Assembly: GCF_020531965.1 (NCBI RefSeq)
Contig: NZ_JAJAWH010000010.1
Coordinates: 118,001-182,000 of the forward strand
DNA from: Pseudorhizobium xiangyangii
GTDB taxonomy: Bacteria; Pseudomonadota; Alphaproteobacteria; Rhizobiales; Rhizobiaceae
Reading direction: 5' to 3'
DNA: 64,000 bases
How positions within the stretch are numbered: the first letter of the stretch is position 1; each line of letters begins with the position of its first letter. The notes beneath the pieces were generated by a model that did no database searches, was not told the origin of the DNA, and worked only from the letters and a program-made list of their open reading frames with translations. Shown here one piece after another: positions 1-10,318 of this stretch. The position numbers and the translations under genes were made by a program.

Positions 1-1139
1 TCGACATTGTGCTTGCGGATCAGCGCGGCGAGTTCAGCCTGCGCGCCACGCACGTCGTTTCGCGGCGGGAACGGGTAGACGGTCGTGGTTTCGAGGAGCT
101 TGCCGGTACCATCGACGATGGCGACCTTGACGCCTGTGCGGATGCCCGGATCGAGACCCATCGTAGCGCGCGAGCCGGCGGGTGCCGCGAGCAGCAGGTC
201 CTTGAGATTGCGGGCAAAGACGTGGATCGCCTCTTCCTCGGCGCGCTCGCGCATTTCCCGCATCAGGTCGAGCGAGAGCGACGTGGAGAGCTTGACCCGC
301 CAGGTCCAGCCGGCCACCTCCATCAGCCAGACATCGGCTGGCCCCTTGCCGCCCATCTGGAAGGCGGCAGCGATAATGCGCTGTGCCGGCTTTACCGGCG
401 ACGTGTCATCGGCGTCGACCTCGATGGAGAGTGTCAGAAACTCCTCGTTCCAGCCACGCAGCATGGCAAGCGCCCGGTGACCGGGCGCGGTCGCCCAGCG
501 TTCGGTGTGGTCGAAATAATCGGCGAACTTGGCACCCGCTTCCTGCTTGCCGGCGACCACCTTGGCTTTCAGCTGGGCACCGGCACGCATGTGATTGCGC
601 AGCCTGCCGAGAAGGTCGGCGTTTTCCGAGATGGTCTCGGCAACGATGTCGCGTGCGCCCTCAAGCGCCATCTTCACATCCGTCACCTCACCGGAGACAT
701 AGGCCTCGGCCAGTTTGGCCGGGTCAGCCGACCGATCCGCCCAGATCGCATCGGCCAGCGGGCCGAGGCCGCGCTCGCGGGCGATTTCCGCCCGGGTTCG
801 GCGCTTCGGCTTATAGGGCAGGTAGAGGTCTTCGAGCTCGGCTTTCGTCGCCGCCCTGCCGAGTTTTGCCGCCAGCTCGTCCGTCATCTTGCCCTGGGTG
901 TTGATCGAGTCGACGATCGAGGTCCGCCTCGCTTCCAGTTCGCGCAGGTAGACGAGCCGTTCGGACAGGTTGCGTAGCTGCGTATCGTCCAGACCGCCCG
1001 TTACTTCCTTGCGGTAGCGGGCGATGAACGGGACCGTTGCGCCTTCGTCGATCAGACCGATCGCGGCAGCCGCCTGTTCGGGGCGGGCATTGATCTCGGC
1101 GGCGATCGCAGCGGAAAGGAAACGGATATCGGCGGCCAT
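1..1139 (-). CDS. tex: Tex-family transcription accessory / RNA-binding protein (C-terminal part outside window)
   Basis: The open frame starts at ATG 1139 and runs off the left edge, giving about 379 N-terminal residues of a family usually near 770. Visible are the Tex N-terminal helical region (EINARPEQAAAAIGLIDEG, then PFIARYRKE and LRELEARRTSI, typical of the family) and, near the cut, the start of the YqgF/RNase H-like fold (GLDPGIRTGVKVA). Tex is a cytoplasmic nucleic-acid binding protein linked to transcription. The missing part would hold the HhH and S1 domains. It is transcribed divergently from purD across about 150 bp that must hold both promoters. Family assignment is firm; its role in this organism is inferred. 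Confidence 0.93.
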   Translation of the reverse strand, partial: MAADIRFLSAAIAAEINARPEQAAAAIGLIDEGATVPFIARYRKEVTGGLDDTQLRNLSERLVYLRELEARRTSIVDSINTQGKMTDELAAKLGRAATKAELEDLYLPYKPKRRTRAEIARERGLGPLADAIWADRSADPAKLAEAYVSGEVTDVKMALEGARDIVAETISENADLLGRLRNHMRAGAQLKAKVVAGKQEAGAKFADYFDHTERWATAPGHRALAMLRGWNEEFLTLSIEVDADDTSPVKPAQRIIAAAFQMGGKGPADVWLMEVAGWTWRVKLSTSLSLDLMREMRERAEEEAIHVFARNLKDLLLAAPAGSRATMGLDPGIRTGVKVAIVDGTGKLLETTTVYPFPPRNDVRGAQAELAALIRKHNV

Positions 1140-1288
1140 GGCGGTCTCTCTTTCGATAAGGAGGCGCGACCATAGTGAAACTTCAAGGCAAGGCAATGTG
1201 AAAGACGGCCGATTCCACAGGATGCGCGCTTGACCTTTCCGGCCCCTCCCCTTAACCGCCGCAAGAGAAATTAGAGAGGGCGCATGAC

Positions 1289-2560
1289 ATGAAGGTTCTG
1301 CTGATCGGCTCGGGTGGACGCGAGCATGCGCTCGCCTGGAAACTCGCACAATCGCCGAAGCTGACGACGCTGTTTGCCGCGCCCGGCAATCCGGGCATCG
1401 CAGAACATGCCGAACTCCTGCCCCTGAACGTCGAGGATCACGCGGCGGTCCTGAATTTCTGCCGCGAGAACGCCATCGACCTCGTTATCGTCGGCCCGGA
1501 AGGTCCGCTGGTTGCGGGACTGGCCGACGTGCTGCGTGACGCCGGTGTCGCGACCTTCGGCCCGTCCGCCGCAGCGGCCCAACTGGAAGGCTCCAAGGGC
1601 TTCACCAAGGATCTCTGCGCCCGCTACAACATTCCGACCGGCGCCTATCGCCGCTTTACCTCCGCTGAAGAAGCGAAGGCCTACGCAAGCAAGCAGGGTG
1701 CGCCGATCGTCATCAAGGCCGACGGTCTTGCCGCCGGCAAGGGCGTGACCGTGGCGATGGAACTGGACGAGGCGCTTGCAGCCATCGACGACTGCTTTTC
1801 CGGCGCATTCGGTGCCGCCGGCGCGGAAGTGGTGGTGGAAGCCTTCCTCGACGGTGAAGAGGCAAGCTTCTTCTGCCTTTCGGACGGCAAGACCGCGCTG
1901 CCGCTTGCGACCGCCCAGGACCACAAGCGCGTCGGCGACGGCGATACCGGCCCGAACACCGGCGGCATGGGCGCCTACTCCCCTGCCCCGGTCATGACGC
2001 CGGAGATGGTTGAGCGGACGATGAAGGAAATCATCGAACCGACGATCCGTGGCATGGCGGAAAGCGGCCATCCGTTCACCGGCGTCTTCTTCGCCGGCCT
2101 CATGATCACGGCCAAGGGGCCGGAGCTCATCGAGTACAACGTGCGTTTCGGCGATCCGGAATGCCAGGTGCTGATGATGCGGCTTTCGAGCGACCTGTTG
2201 CCCATCCTGCATGCCGCCGCAACCGGCACGCTGGACCAGGTCTCCGCCGAGTGGAACGACGATGTCGCGCTGACGGTGGTGATGGCGTCCAAGGGCTATC
2301 CCGCAGCTTTCGACAAGAATACGCCGATCGGGGCGCTGCCCGATACCGCGCAGGACGAGAAGGTCTTCCATGCCGGCACGGCGTTGAAAGACGGGCAACT
2401 GGTGGCGACCGGCGGGCGCGTCCTGAACGTCACCGCGACGGGCCGGACCGTGGCCGAAGCGCAGGCCAGGGCCTATGCCCTCGTTGATCGGATCGACTGG
2501 CCGAACGGCTTCTGCCGTCGCGATATCGGCTGGCAGGCAATCAAGCGCGAGCAGGCCTGA
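1289..2560 (+). CDS. purD: Phosphoribosylamine--glycine ligase (GARS)
   Basis: Catalyses the ATP-dependent joining of 5-phosphoribosylamine and glycine, the second step of de novo purine synthesis, in the cytoplasm. The 423-residue length is normal. It begins [19 protein letters not shown], the family N-terminal nucleotide-fold signature, and carries the ATP-grasp elements [23 protein letters not shown] and [15 protein letters not shown] 1289 is preceded by a GAGAGGG ribosome site about 8 nt upstream; a second ATG at 1284 is out of frame. No other pur gene is nearby, so it is probably monocistronic or leads only into the small exported gene downstream. Confidence 0.98.
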   Translation: MKVLLIGSGGREHALAWKLAQSPKLTTLFAAPGNPGIAEHAELLPLNVEDHAAVLNFCRENAIDLVIVGPEGPLVAGLADVLRDAGVATFGPSAAAAQLEGSKGFTKDLCARYNIPTGAYRRFTSAEEAKAYASKQGAPIVIKADGLAAGKGVTVAMELDEALAAIDDCFSGAFGAAGAEVVVEAFLDGEEASFFCLSDGKTALPLATAQDHKRVGDGDTGPNTGGMGAYSPAPVMTPEMVERTMKEIIEPTIRGMAESGHPFTGVFFAGLMITAKGPELIEYNVRFGDPECQVLMMRLSSDLLPILHAAATGTLDQVSAEWNDDVALTVVMASKGYPAAFDKNTPIGALPDTAQDEKVFHAGTALKDGQLVATGGRVLNVTATGRTVAEAQARAYALVDRIDWPNGFCRRDIGWQAIKREQA

Positions 2561-2656
2561 GACGTCCAATCCGGCGTTTACTAAAAACTTACCAGTCCCA
2601 CTGACCGGTTCGAAACCTTCGGGTGGTATTGCACCTCTACAATGAGGAGTTGCGCC

Positions 2657-3103
2657 ATGCGTTTTTTGCTGATCAGTGCCCTGATCCTGACAAGTGGGAC
2701 GGCCCTGGCGTCGTCGATCACACCGCTCACCGGTCATGGCGGCAACGGCAGTGTCGTCATCCGGACATGCGACGATTGCGCTCCCCTGAAATCCAAGGAG
2801 GAAACGGCCGGATATACCGTGCCGGTTCTGGAGTCCGGTGCGCAAAGGACGGAGATCGTCGAGATCAACGGCGAGAAGAAGCTCCTCCGCACCGAAGCCT
2901 GGCTCGGGGGATCGCCGGTCGTGCATGTGAGCAAGGTGCAGGAATGGATGACCGAGGAAGGCCCCGCGCTCGCCGGCCACAACGGAACAGACGGCATCGA
3001 CCGCGATGCCTTGGTGGGTGCCGTGCAAGCCGGTATGGCCGGAAGCGGGGCGGAGCAAGCCCAGACTTTCGACACCGACACGATGCCGCTTAGACTGAAG
3101 TAA
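2657..3103 (+). CDS. Small exported protein, plant-virulence-effector HPE1-like family
   Basis: A 148-residue protein with a clear Sec signal peptide (MRFLLISALILTSGTALASS) and a mature part containing a close cysteine pair (TCDDC, Cys38 and Cys41) and the segment KSKEETAGYTVPVLESG. This resembles small rhizobial proteins annotated as HPE1-like; their function is not established and the effector name is historical. The start at 2657 is chosen because GAGGAG lies 7 nt upstream; an in-frame ATG at 2642 would put that site inside the gene. It is alone after purD. Real gene: likely. Periplasmic or secreted location: inferred from the leader. Confidence 0.75.
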   Translation: MRFLLISALILTSGTALASSITPLTGHGGNGSVVIRTCDDCAPLKSKEETAGYTVPVLESGAQRTEIVEINGEKKLLRTEAWLGGSPVVHVSKVQEWMTEEGPALAGHNGTDGIDRDALVGAVQAGMAGSGAEQAQTFDTDTMPLRLK

Positions 3104-3139
3104 CGACAACCTTGCCGTCGCAATATCTTCATGCCTGAA

Positions 3140-3157
3140 ATGCCGGGCCTCCGGCAT
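3140..3157. terminator. Short perfect hairpin after the HPE1-like gene
   Basis: A 7-bp stem (ATGCCGG/CCGGCAT) with a GCCT loop lies about 37 bp after the stop at 3103. The 3' flank (CTGTAATTAAACC) is A/T-rich but has no T-run, so intrinsic termination is possible but weakly supported. Confidence 0.35.
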
Positions 3158-3267
3158 CTGTAATTAAACCAATCATCAAGCTTTTGGATTCGCCTGTGGC
3201 GTTACGCGGGGGCGTGGGACGGAAGCCGTCGGAACCGAAAGGTCCGGCGGCTTTCTGTTTTCAAACG

Positions 3268-3290
3268 ATCGAGGCGGCCGAGGCCTCGAT
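3268..3290 (-). terminator. Candidate terminator hairpin downstream of glyS
   Basis: An 8-bp perfect inverted repeat (ATCGAGGC/GCCTCGAT, 7-nt loop) starts 8 bp beyond the glyS stop. Read on the minus strand it is followed by CGTTTGAAAAC, only a short T-stretch, so strength is uncertain. Confidence 0.45.
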
Positions 3291-3297
3291 TGGCCAG

Positions 3298-5451
3298 CTA
3301 TCCGCTGATCTTCGAGAAGTCCGCGACCGTGGCCGTCGCCTCGCGGATGGCTTTCAGCAAAGCCAGGCGGTTGGCGCGGATGGCGGCATCCTCGTCGTTG
3401 ACCAGCACATCCTCGAAGAACGTATCGACCGGGACGCGCAGCTTCGAGAGCGCTTCCATGGCGGAGCGGAAGTCTTCCTTCGCGATAGCGTCGGATGCCT
3501 CGCTGGACGCCGCAGTGATGGCGGCCCAGAGCGCCTTTTCGGCATCGAGCTTCAACAGTTCCCCGGACACGCCATCGGCGACGACGGTACCCTTCTTTTC
3601 CTCGGCAGCGAGCAACTGGGTCGCACGCTTTGTGCCCGCCAGAAGGTTCTTGCCATCTTCCGAGGTGATGAAGGCGGTCAGTGCCTCCGCACGGCGGGCG
3701 ACCATCAGCAGATCGTCGGCATCCGGCGTCAGCACCGCATCGATGATGTCGTGGCGGGCGCCCTGGTCACGCAGATAGACCTTCAGGCGGTCGTGGAAGA
3801 AGGAGAGGAGGTCAGCATCCCTGGCGACGGATGCAAGCCGCAGCCTGATGTTCTTCTCCAAAATCATCCGCACCACGCCCAGCGCCGCGCGGCGTAGCGC
3901 ATAGGGATCCTTCGAACCCGTCGGCTTTTCGTCGATGGCCCAGAAGCCGGTAAGCGTGTCGAGCTTATCGGCGAGAGCGACGGTCAGGCCAACCTTGTCT
4001 TCCGGCAGACGGTCGGAGGGACCATTCGGCTTCCAGTGGTCTTCGATTGCGGCAGCGACAGAGGCATCCTCGCCCTGCAGCGTCGCGTAACGGCGACCCA
4101 TCAGGCCCTGCAGTTCCGGAAACTCGCCGACCGCTTCGGTGCGCAGGTCAGCCTTGGCCAGAACCACGGCGCGATCGACCAGAGCCGCATCAGCGCCGAC
4201 GATCGGTGCCAACGCTCTAGCCAGCGCACGGATGCGCGCGACGCGTTCCCCTTGCGTGCCGAGCTTGGCATGGAAGGTGACGTTCAGCGCATCGAGCTTG
4301 GCCATGCGCTGGTCGAGCGGCTTCTTGAGGTCGAGACCGAATTTTTCGGCGGAAGCCGTCAGCTCCTGAAGGTCCGGCAGGTTGCCCTGGTCGCGGGTCC
4401 AGAAATGCTTGGCATCCGACAGGCGGGCGCGCACGACCTTGCCGTTGCCGTGAATGATCTCCTTGCCGCCGTCCTTCGCCTCGATATTGGAAACGAGGAT
4501 GAAGCGGTTGGAGAGGCCTTCCTCTGCACCCTGCGGGCGGGTGACGAAGCATTTCTGGTTCGTCTTGATCGTCAGGCGGATGATTTCCGCCGGGATCTGC
4601 AGATAGTCCTCTTCGAACGCGCCCATCAGCACATGAGGCCATTCGACGAGGCCGGAGACCTCTTCCAGTAGGCCTTCATCCTCGACCATGTCGAGACCGT
4701 TCGCGAAGGCGAGGTCTCGGGCGTCATGAAGGATCACGTCCTTGCGGCGCTCGGCATCGAGCATGACCTTCGCCTTTTCAAGGCTCGCGACATAGTCCTC
4801 GAAGCGGCGGACGGTGATCGCGTCCGGTGCGTGGAAGCGGTGGCCATAGGTGACGTTGCTTGCCACGATGCCGTCGATCTCGAACGGGATGACCTGGGTT
4901 TCTTCATGCTCGGGTCCGAAGACGCAGACGATCGACTGCAGCGGGCGCACCCAGCGCAGGCTTTCAGACCCCTTGCCCTCGATACCCCCGTAACTTGAAC
5001 CCTTTGGCATCGAGGCCGCGCCCCAGCGCATGGATTTCGGCCATGCGAAGTTGCGGATGATGCCGGGCATCACATCGGCGATAATCTCTTCCGCCGGGCG
5101 ACCGGGTTTGGAGATGACCGCGACGTAGAAATCGCCCTTCTTCGGATCGCTGACGACCTGTGCCTCGGAAACGTCCGTCAGGCCGGCCTTGCGCAGGAAG
5201 CCGGCAACCGCCTGTTCCGGTGCCTTTGTCGAGGGACCCTTGACCTCTTCGCGCTGATCGGCGGAACGGGCGTTGAGACCGCGAATATCGAGCGTCAGTC
5301 GTCGCGGCGTCCAGTATTCGCGCGCGCCCTCGTAGGTGAGACCGGCTTCCACCAGCGCGTCGGTGACGAGCTTCTTGAGGTCTCCCGCGGCCTTGCGCTG
5401 CATGCGGGCGGGGATTTCCTCAGAGCGGAGTTCGAGAAGCAGATCGGGCAT
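3298..5451 (-). CDS. glyS: Glycine--tRNA ligase beta subunit
   Basis: The 717-residue beta subunit of the bacterial (alpha2-beta2) glycyl-tRNA synthetase, which charges tRNA-Gly. It begins with the family signature [17 protein letters not shown] and contains the conserved HD-domain-like middle region and a C-terminal anticodon-binding section ([15 protein letters not shown] onward). The beta subunit binds tRNA; the alpha subunit (glyQ, 8110-9066) holds the catalytic site. Two genes, LemA and DUF2207, lie between glyQ and glyS on the same strand, so the two subunits are probably made from one long transcript or from two promoters. Length and start are normal for the family. Confidence 0.98.
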   Translation of the reverse strand: MPDLLLELRSEEIPARMQRKAAGDLKKLVTDALVEAGLTYEGAREYWTPRRLTLDIRGLNARSADQREEVKGPSTKAPEQAVAGFLRKAGLTDVSEAQVVSDPKKGDFYVAVISKPGRPAEEIIADVMPGIIRNFAWPKSMRWGAASMPKGSSYGGIEGKGSESLRWVRPLQSIVCVFGPEHEETQVIPFEIDGIVASNVTYGHRFHAPDAITVRRFEDYVASLEKAKVMLDAERRKDVILHDARDLAFANGLDMVEDEGLLEEVSGLVEWPHVLMGAFEEDYLQIPAEIIRLTIKTNQKCFVTRPQGAEEGLSNRFILVSNIEAKDGGKEIIHGNGKVVRARLSDAKHFWTRDQGNLPDLQELTASAEKFGLDLKKPLDQRMAKLDALNVTFHAKLGTQGERVARIRALARALAPIVGADAALVDRAVVLAKADLRTEAVGEFPELQGLMGRRYATLQGEDASVAAAIEDHWKPNGPSDRLPEDKVGLTVALADKLDTLTGFWAIDEKPTGSKDPYALRRAALGVVRMILEKNIRLRLASVARDADLLSFFHDRLKVYLRDQGARHDIIDAVLTPDADDLLMVARRAEALTAFITSEDGKNLLAGTKRATQLLAAEEKKGTVVADGVSGELLKLDAEKALWAAITAASSEASDAIAKEDFRSAMEALSKLRVPVDTFFEDVLVNDEDAAIRANRLALLKAIREATATVADFSKISG

Positions 5452-5545
5452 CTTTTCAACTTTTAAGTGGATTTCACACGAAGGGTGGAATGTCGGCAGG
5501 CTCTAGCAAGCCCTTCGCCAAAAGTCACCCGCAAAGGCTGGCGAA

Positions 5546-7474
5546 TTACCACCCGCCCCCTCCTCCGCCTCCTCCGCCGCCGCCCGAGAAGCCGCCACCG
5601 GTGGAGAAACCCGAGGACGAGGAGCTGGCCTTGGGCGCTGGTATCGTGGAGGCGATCGTCGATGCCATGGACGAGGAGAAGCCGCCAATACGATCGCCGA
5701 AGCCGCCTATATTGTCGCCGCTGTACCAACCGGGCGCGTAGGATGCAGCCGCCGCACCTGCCGTCGCTGTCGCGAGCCAGGTCTCGAACGCGCTGCTCCA
5801 GGGCTTTTCGACGCCGAGCGCGACCGCATAGGGAAGCAGTTTTTCAAAATGCTGCGGCGACATTTTCGGACTACCTGCCATGTTCATGCGGTCTTTCTCC
5901 GCCAGCGTCAGATAGGTTCGCAGCCCCTCGATGCCGTCCATAAGCTTGCGGCCGAGCGGTGTCGGCGCCCCCATGAGAAAGAAGAAGATGACGTTGGCGA
6001 GCACGATCCCGCCGACGGAGACGAGCACCGGCCAATCTTCGGTACCCGTCAGCTCCGAAGCAATCAGCACCAGGACGCCCGAAATCATCGACAGCGCCAC
6101 GAGCCCGACGAAGCCAAGGGTGACGATGGTCATGATCTTCGAAAACAGCGACCTGCCTCGGCGGAGGCTCTTGCCCAGCTTGACGGCAAAGCCGCCAAAG
6201 AACGCGGCGAAGAACACTGGCACCAACAGCACGACGATCATGTCCGGCTGCACGTCGCCGAACAGGAAGAGCGCGCCGAGGGCAACAACACTCAGCACCA
6301 CGCCGCCGATCACATAGCCGCTGTTGGAGCGGTAGTACTTGCCGCGATGCTCCTTCTCCATGGCACGCCGGAAGTTCTCGCCAACCGTCTGCACCTCCTC
6401 GCCATGCGCCTTGTCGATGACCAGTTCCTTGCCCGGCCCACCGATCTCCCTGAGCAGCGTGGCCTGACCGACAGGCAGTTGCTTGCCTATCGGCTTGTCC
6501 GTGCGACGGATGGTGATCGAGCTTTTCAGGTCCTCGAGCGTCACGTGGCCCTTGACGGCGAGGTCGAGGGCGGCAGCGGACAGCGCCGTCCAGCCTTGGC
6601 CCGAGAAACCCTTGTTGTCGATATAGTTGACGAGCGCGGGCGAAATTCCATCCGGTGGATCCCAGCGCGGCACCATCACCCCCTCGGCCGGATCACGCCC
6701 GACACGCGTCCAGTTACGCGCGTAGTAGAGGGCCACGAGCGCAAGACCGCCAAAACCGATGATCAGGTTCATGTTGTCGCGGAACCACCAGCTACGCTGC
6801 TGTTCGGCCGACGGCGCAGCGATTGCACCTTTGGGGATGCCGACAACGATTGTCAGCCCTTCGTTCGGCTGTAATGGCCGGTTGGTGGAGAACACCGCCA
6901 TATTGCCGCTGCTTCTCATATTGGCGTCGGTATCGGCAGCACCGAGCGGTCCCGTATAGGCGACCGTTTCCGTAACGCGCGCGCCATCCGGCAAGGTTAC
7001 CCGTGCGGACGCCTGATCGATGCGAAACATCCATCCATTGCCGGTGACGTTCCAGTAGAGTTCATCGTGGTCGTCGAAATACCGGATCTGGCGATCCGTC
7101 CGATAGGTGATCACATAGGTATGCTCGCCGCGGGGGAGAAGCACGTCCGCGGAGCCGGTATAGATACGGATACCGCCGGTCACACTTTCCGTACGCCAGT
7201 CTTCCGGCTCGCCGTCGCGGGTGACGGACAGCACGTCGAACCCGACACGAACGGTTCGCCCCTCATCGTCCTCCATCGTCAGCGGAAAATCCCGGAAGAT
7301 GCCGCGGCGGATATCGTTACCCTCGGCATTGACCGTGATCGTCTCCGCCACCGTCAACTCGCCGCTGTCAGCGATCCGGATATCGGAATGGTAGGAGCGT
7401 ATATGCTCCATGGCGGCGGCCGGAAGCACGCCCACACACCACAGCAGCACGGAAATAAGAAGACGAACGACCAT
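5546..7474 (-). CDS. DUF2207 (YciQ-like) predicted membrane protein with poly-glycine tail
   Basis: 642 residues: a signal peptide ([21 protein letters not shown]), an extracytoplasmic beta-rich domain (about 25-225, with [10 protein letters not shown] and YVITYRT, typical of DUF2207), one membrane span near 235-252, a cytoplasmic part, four further hydrophobic segments between about 385 and 505, and a low-complexity end of Ser then Gly closing in Trp. The Gly-rich end with terminal Trp recurs in this family. It lies 12 bp downstream of the LemA gene, and the two are presumably co-transcribed. Function is unknown; the LemA neighbour suggests an envelope role. Domain call is firm, role is not. 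Confidence 0.88.
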   Translation of the reverse strand: MVVRLLISVLLWCVGVLPAAAMEHIRSYHSDIRIADSGELTVAETITVNAEGNDIRRGIFRDFPLTMEDDEGRTVRVGFDVLSVTRDGEPEDWRTESVTGGIRIYTGSADVLLPRGEHTYVITYRTDRQIRYFDDHDELYWNVTGNGWMFRIDQASARVTLPDGARVTETVAYTGPLGAADTDANMRSSGNMAVFSTNRPLQPNEGLTIVVGIPKGAIAAPSAEQQRSWWFRDNMNLIIGFGGLALVALYYARNWTRVGRDPAEGVMVPRWDPPDGISPALVNYIDNKGFSGQGWTALSAAALDLAVKGHVTLEDLKSSITIRRTDKPIGKQLPVGQATLLREIGGPGKELVIDKAHGEEVQTVGENFRRAMEKEHRGKYYRSNSGYVIGGVVLSVVALGALFLFGDVQPDMIVVLLVPVFFAAFFGGFAVKLGKSLRRGRSLFSKIMTIVTLGFVGLVALSMISGVLVLIASELTGTEDWPVLVSVGGIVLANVIFFFLMGAPTPLGRKLMDGIEGLRTYLTLAEKDRMNMAGSPKMSPQHFEKLLPYAVALGVEKPWSSAFETWLATATAGAAAASYAPGWYSGDNIGGFGDRIGGFSSSMASTIASTIPAPKASSSSSGFSTGGGFSGGGGGGGGGGGW

Positions 7475-7486
7475 ATTGCTGGGGAC

Positions 7487-8038
7487 CTAGAACTTGACGG
7501 CTGGCACGGCGCGATCCGCCGCATTCTCGATCTCGAAATATTCCCGCTTGGCGAAGCCGAACTGGTTGGCAACGATGTTCGAAGGAACGCTCTCCACCTT
7601 GACGTTGAGATCGCGGGCGGCACCGTTGTAATAGCGGCGTGACATCTGGATCTCCTCCTCGATCGTCTGAAGCGAGTTCTGCAGTTCGAGGAAGTTCTGG
7701 TTCGCCTTGAGGTCCGGATAGGCCTCGGCAAGTGCGAACAGCTTTCCTAGCGCCTGACCGAGCATGCCCTCAACCTGCGCACGTCCGGCGACATCGCCCG
7801 CCGGGACGGACTGGGCGCGGTTGCGCAGTTCGACCACCTCTTCGAAGGTCGATTTCTCGTGGGCCGCATAGCCCTTCACGGTTTCGATCAGGTTGGGGAT
7901 GAGGTCGGCGCGGCGCTTCAGCTGCACGTCGATGCCGGACCATGCCTCTTCGGCCATCTGCCGCGACTTGACGAGACTGTTGTAGAGAAAGACGCCGTAC
8001 AGGACGACAAGTGCGACGATGCCGAGCAGGATATACAT
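7487..8038 (-). CDS. LemA family protein
   Basis: 183 residues: an N-terminal membrane anchor (YILLGIVALVVLYGVFLYN) with the rest helical, containing the LemA hallmarks AWSGIDVQLKRRADLIPNL, the YPDLKAN segment and the C-terminal YNGAARDLN. LemA proteins are inner-membrane proteins with a helical bundle outside; biochemical function is unresolved. It sits between glyQ and the DUF2207 gene. LemA next to a DUF2207 or TPM-type protein is a recurring arrangement, so the pair probably works together. ATG 8038 gives the usual length. Calling it lemA by analogy with the Pseudomonas sensor kinase would be wrong; that is a different protein. Confidence 0.93.
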   Translation of the reverse strand: MYILLGIVALVVLYGVFLYNSLVKSRQMAEEAWSGIDVQLKRRADLIPNLIETVKGYAAHEKSTFEEVVELRNRAQSVPAGDVAGRAQVEGMLGQALGKLFALAEAYPDLKANQNFLELQNSLQTIEEEIQMSRRYYNGAARDLNVKVESVPSNIVANQFGFAKREYFEIENAADRAVPAVKF

Positions 8039-8109
8039 CCGTGACCCCCAAATGAATTCTAGTATCGGCGGACACTAGAAAGCTTTCGGGGTAGCGTCAA
8101 ACGGCTCGG

Positions 8110-9066
8110 CTACGCGGCCTGTTTGCCAACGTTCGCACCGCCCGCATCGGTCAGCAGGAAGGCTTCGCCGCAAGCCTTCGCCAGCGTCCGGACGCGCAGG
8201 ATATAGCTCTGGCGCTCGGTGACCGAGATCACGCCACGGGCATCCAGGAGATTGAAGACGTGGGATGCCTTGATGCACTGGTCATAGGCCGGGAAGACGC
8301 ACTTGTGGAGCATCTGGTTGGCCTTTTCGCCCGGCGCCCCTGCGGCGAGCAGTGCCAGGCACTCCTTCTCCGCATCGATGAAGTGCCGGTGCAGCATGGC
8401 GGTATCGGCAAATTCGAAGTTATGGCGTGAATATTCCTGCTCTGCCTGCAGGAAGACGTCGCCATAGGAGATCTTCTCCTCGCCTTCGCGGCCGTTGAAG
8501 TTCAGGTCGTAGACGTTATCGACGCCCTGCACATACATCGCCAGACGTTCGAGACCGTAGGTCAGCTCACCGGCGACCGGCGAGCATTCGATGCCGCAGA
8601 CCTGCTGGAAGTAGGTGAACTGCGACACTTCCATGCCGTCGCACCAGCATTCCCAGCCGAGACCCCAGGCGCCCAGTGTCGGGCTTTCCCAGTCATCTTC
8701 GACGAAACGCACGTCGTGCAGCAGCGGATCGAGGCCGATCGCCTTCAGCGAACCGAGATACAGCTCCTGCAGGTTGGACGGGTTCGGCTTCAGGATGACC
8801 TGATACTGGTAATAATGCTGCAGGCGGTTCGGGTTCTCGCCGTAGCGACCATCGGACGGTCGGCGGGACGGCTGGACGTAGGCGGCCTTCCACGGTTTGG
8901 GGCCGAGCGCACGCAGCGTGGTTGCCGGATGGAAGGTACCGGCACCAACTTCCATGTCATAGGGCTGCAGCACGGCGCAGCCTTTGTCGGCCCAGTAGTT
9001 ATGGAGCGCGAGGATCAGCCCCTGGAAGGAGCGGGTCGGGGACATGTGGTCGGGAAGATCGGTCAT
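8110..9066 (-). CDS. glyQ: Glycine--tRNA ligase alpha subunit
   Basis: Catalytic class II subunit of the tetrameric glycyl-tRNA synthetase. Family motifs are unmistakable: [17 protein letters not shown] near the start, [20 protein letters not shown], and [20 protein letters not shown] place the start at ATG 9066 ([14 protein letters not shown], 318 residues) because homologues begin a few residues before the RSFQGLIL block; the frame stays open to an ATG at 9120, and ATG 9045 is also possible. No start has a strong Shine-Dalgarno sequence. It heads the set glyQ - LemA - DUF2207 - glyS. Confidence 0.97.
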   Translation of the reverse strand: MTDLPDHMSPTRSFQGLILALHNYWADKGCAVLQPYDMEVGAGTFHPATTLRALGPKPWKAAYVQPSRRPSDGRYGENPNRLQHYYQYQVILKPNPSNLQELYLGSLKAIGLDPLLHDVRFVEDDWESPTLGAWGLGWECWCDGMEVSQFTYFQQVCGIECSPVAGELTYGLERLAMYVQGVDNVYDLNFNGREGEEKISYGDVFLQAEQEYSRHNFEFADTAMLHRHFIDAEKECLALLAAGAPGEKANQMLHKCVFPAYDQCIKASHVFNLLDARGVISVTERQSYILRVRTLAKACGEAFLLTDAGGANVGKQAA

Positions 9067-9158
9067 CGGTATCGCCGGCGTCTGAAAATGGATGCGGACG
9101 AGTGCCACGCACAGCTGCATGGGTCAAGGATTTATGGCAGCCGGCCGAGAGGACGATC

Positions 9159-9350
9159 CTACTCGTCGTCCCGCTTGACCCGGTACTCGCCAGTCTCCGG
9201 ATCCTTCACCAGCGTACCAAGGGCGCCGGTCTGCTGCTCCTTCTCTCGCTCGCGCGTACGGGCAGTGAGCCGTTCCGCATCACTGATAAACCGCTTGTAG
9301 AGCAGCCAAGCACCACCCAAAAGAACAACCAGAACGACTAACTGCGCCAT
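9159..9350 (-). CDS. Small single-span membrane protein, unknown function
   Basis: 63 residues: an N-terminal hydrophobic span (LVVLVVLLGGAWLLYKRFI), then a charged helix rich in Arg and Glu (ERLTARTREREKEQQ) and a polar tail (LVKDPETGEYRVKRDDE). GAGGGGAA directly before ATG 9350 supports translation. It lies between the S49 peptidase gene (26 bp upstream) and glyQ on the same strand, so it is probably part of that transcript. I do not recognise a named domain; small proteins of this kind are found beside sppA-like genes in rhizobia (general recollection). Cytoplasmic tail and inner-membrane anchor are inferred. Confidence 0.7.
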   Translation of the reverse strand: MAQLVVLVVLLGGAWLLYKRFISDAERLTARTREREKEQQTGALGTLVKDPETGEYRVKRDDE

Positions 9351-9376
9351 TTCCCCTCGCGTTTCCTAACGCGTCC

Positions 9377-10240
9377 TCAAAGCCCGAAGCGGCTCCACAA
9401 TGCCTTTTCTTCCAGGCCTTCGGCAAGCCCTGACACAATACCCGCCCCCATGTCACCTGCGGCACTGCCGCGCACGACACCCGGCAGACGTCGTCCGAAG
9501 AGGTTGCGAGCGCCTCCGACAAGCTCCAGCCGGGTCTTTTCGCCGTAGCGGCGCTTCAGCGTCTCGCGCATTTCGCCCAGGCCATCGATGAGGCCGAGAT
9601 CGAGACCGCGAACGCCTGTCCAGAAGAGACCCGAGAAGATCGTCGTATCGTCGGCAAGCCGGCTCCCCCGACGCATCTTCACCATGTCTATGAATACCTT
9701 GTGTATCTCAAGCTGCAAGGTCTTCAGGTATTCGATGTCACCTTCCTTCTCGGGCTGGAAGGGATCGAGGATCACCTTGTTTTCACCGGCGGTATAGACG
9801 CGGCGCTCGACGCCGATCTTGCGCAACAGCTCGGGAAACCCGAAGCCGCCGGAAACGACGCCTATCGAGCCGACGATCGAGGTCTGGTCGGCAAAGATCT
9901 CGTCGCCCGCAAGCGCGATCATGTAGCCGCCGGATGCCGCAACATCCTCGACGAAAACCAGGACCTTCTTGTTCTTTTCCTCCGCGAGCGCACGGATGCG
10001 CTGGTAGATAAGCCGCGACTGCACCGGTGAGCCACCGGGCGAATTGATGGAGATGGCAACGGCGGGAGCGCCCTTCTTCGAGAAGGCCTTTTCCAGCACG
10101 GGCGCCACGGTTGCGAGATTGAGCGTCGGCTTGAACTGGCTTCCGCCTGTCATGATCACGCCCTGAAGCCTGACAACGGGGATTGCTATGCCTTCCTTGC
10201 GGAACCGCTTCGGCAACACACGCGACAACAGACCAGCCAT
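9377..10240 (-). CDS. S49 family serine peptidase (SppA/SohB-like)
   Basis: 287 residues of the signal-peptide-peptidase A family. It carries the ISINSPGGSPVQS block, the nucleophile segment DVAASGGYMIALAGD (Ser103) and Lys155 in AGENKVILDP; the 52-residue Ser-Lys spacing matches the short, single-domain SppA catalytic dyad. The family cleaves leftover signal peptides or membrane-protein fragments. There is no evident N-terminal membrane span, unlike some SppA proteins, so it may be peripheral or cytoplasmic. It is followed on the same strand by the small membrane protein at 9159-9350. Proteolytic activity is likely from the residues; substrates are unknown. Confidence 0.9.
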   Translation of the reverse strand: MAGLLSRVLPKRFRKEGIAIPVVRLQGVIMTGGSQFKPTLNLATVAPVLEKAFSKKGAPAVAISINSPGGSPVQSRLIYQRIRALAEEKNKKVLVFVEDVAASGGYMIALAGDEIFADQTSIVGSIGVVSGGFGFPELLRKIGVERRVYTAGENKVILDPFQPEKEGDIEYLKTLQLEIHKVFIDMVKMRRGSRLADDTTIFSGLFWTGVRGLDLGLIDGLGEMRETLKRRYGEKTRLELVGGARNLFGRRLPGVVRGSAAGDMGAGIVSGLAEGLEEKALWSRFGL

Positions 10241-10318
10241 CTCAACTCCTTCTCGCGGAACATTCGTATCGCAGATGTATGTGCCATTGCAGCAAACACA
10301 ATGGCAGAGGCCGCGTTT

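Noticed and set aside
2600-2640. Possible tRNA because of a GGTTCGAAACC-like T-arm
   Set aside because: The gap is under 100 bp, no acceptor or anticodon stem can be drawn, and no CCA-type end is found.
1271-3157. Long open frame (over 600 codons) antisense to purD
   Set aside because: High-GC codon bias leaves antisense frames free of stops; the sense strand has a clear purD with family motifs, and the antisense frame shows no domain and unusual amino-acid composition.
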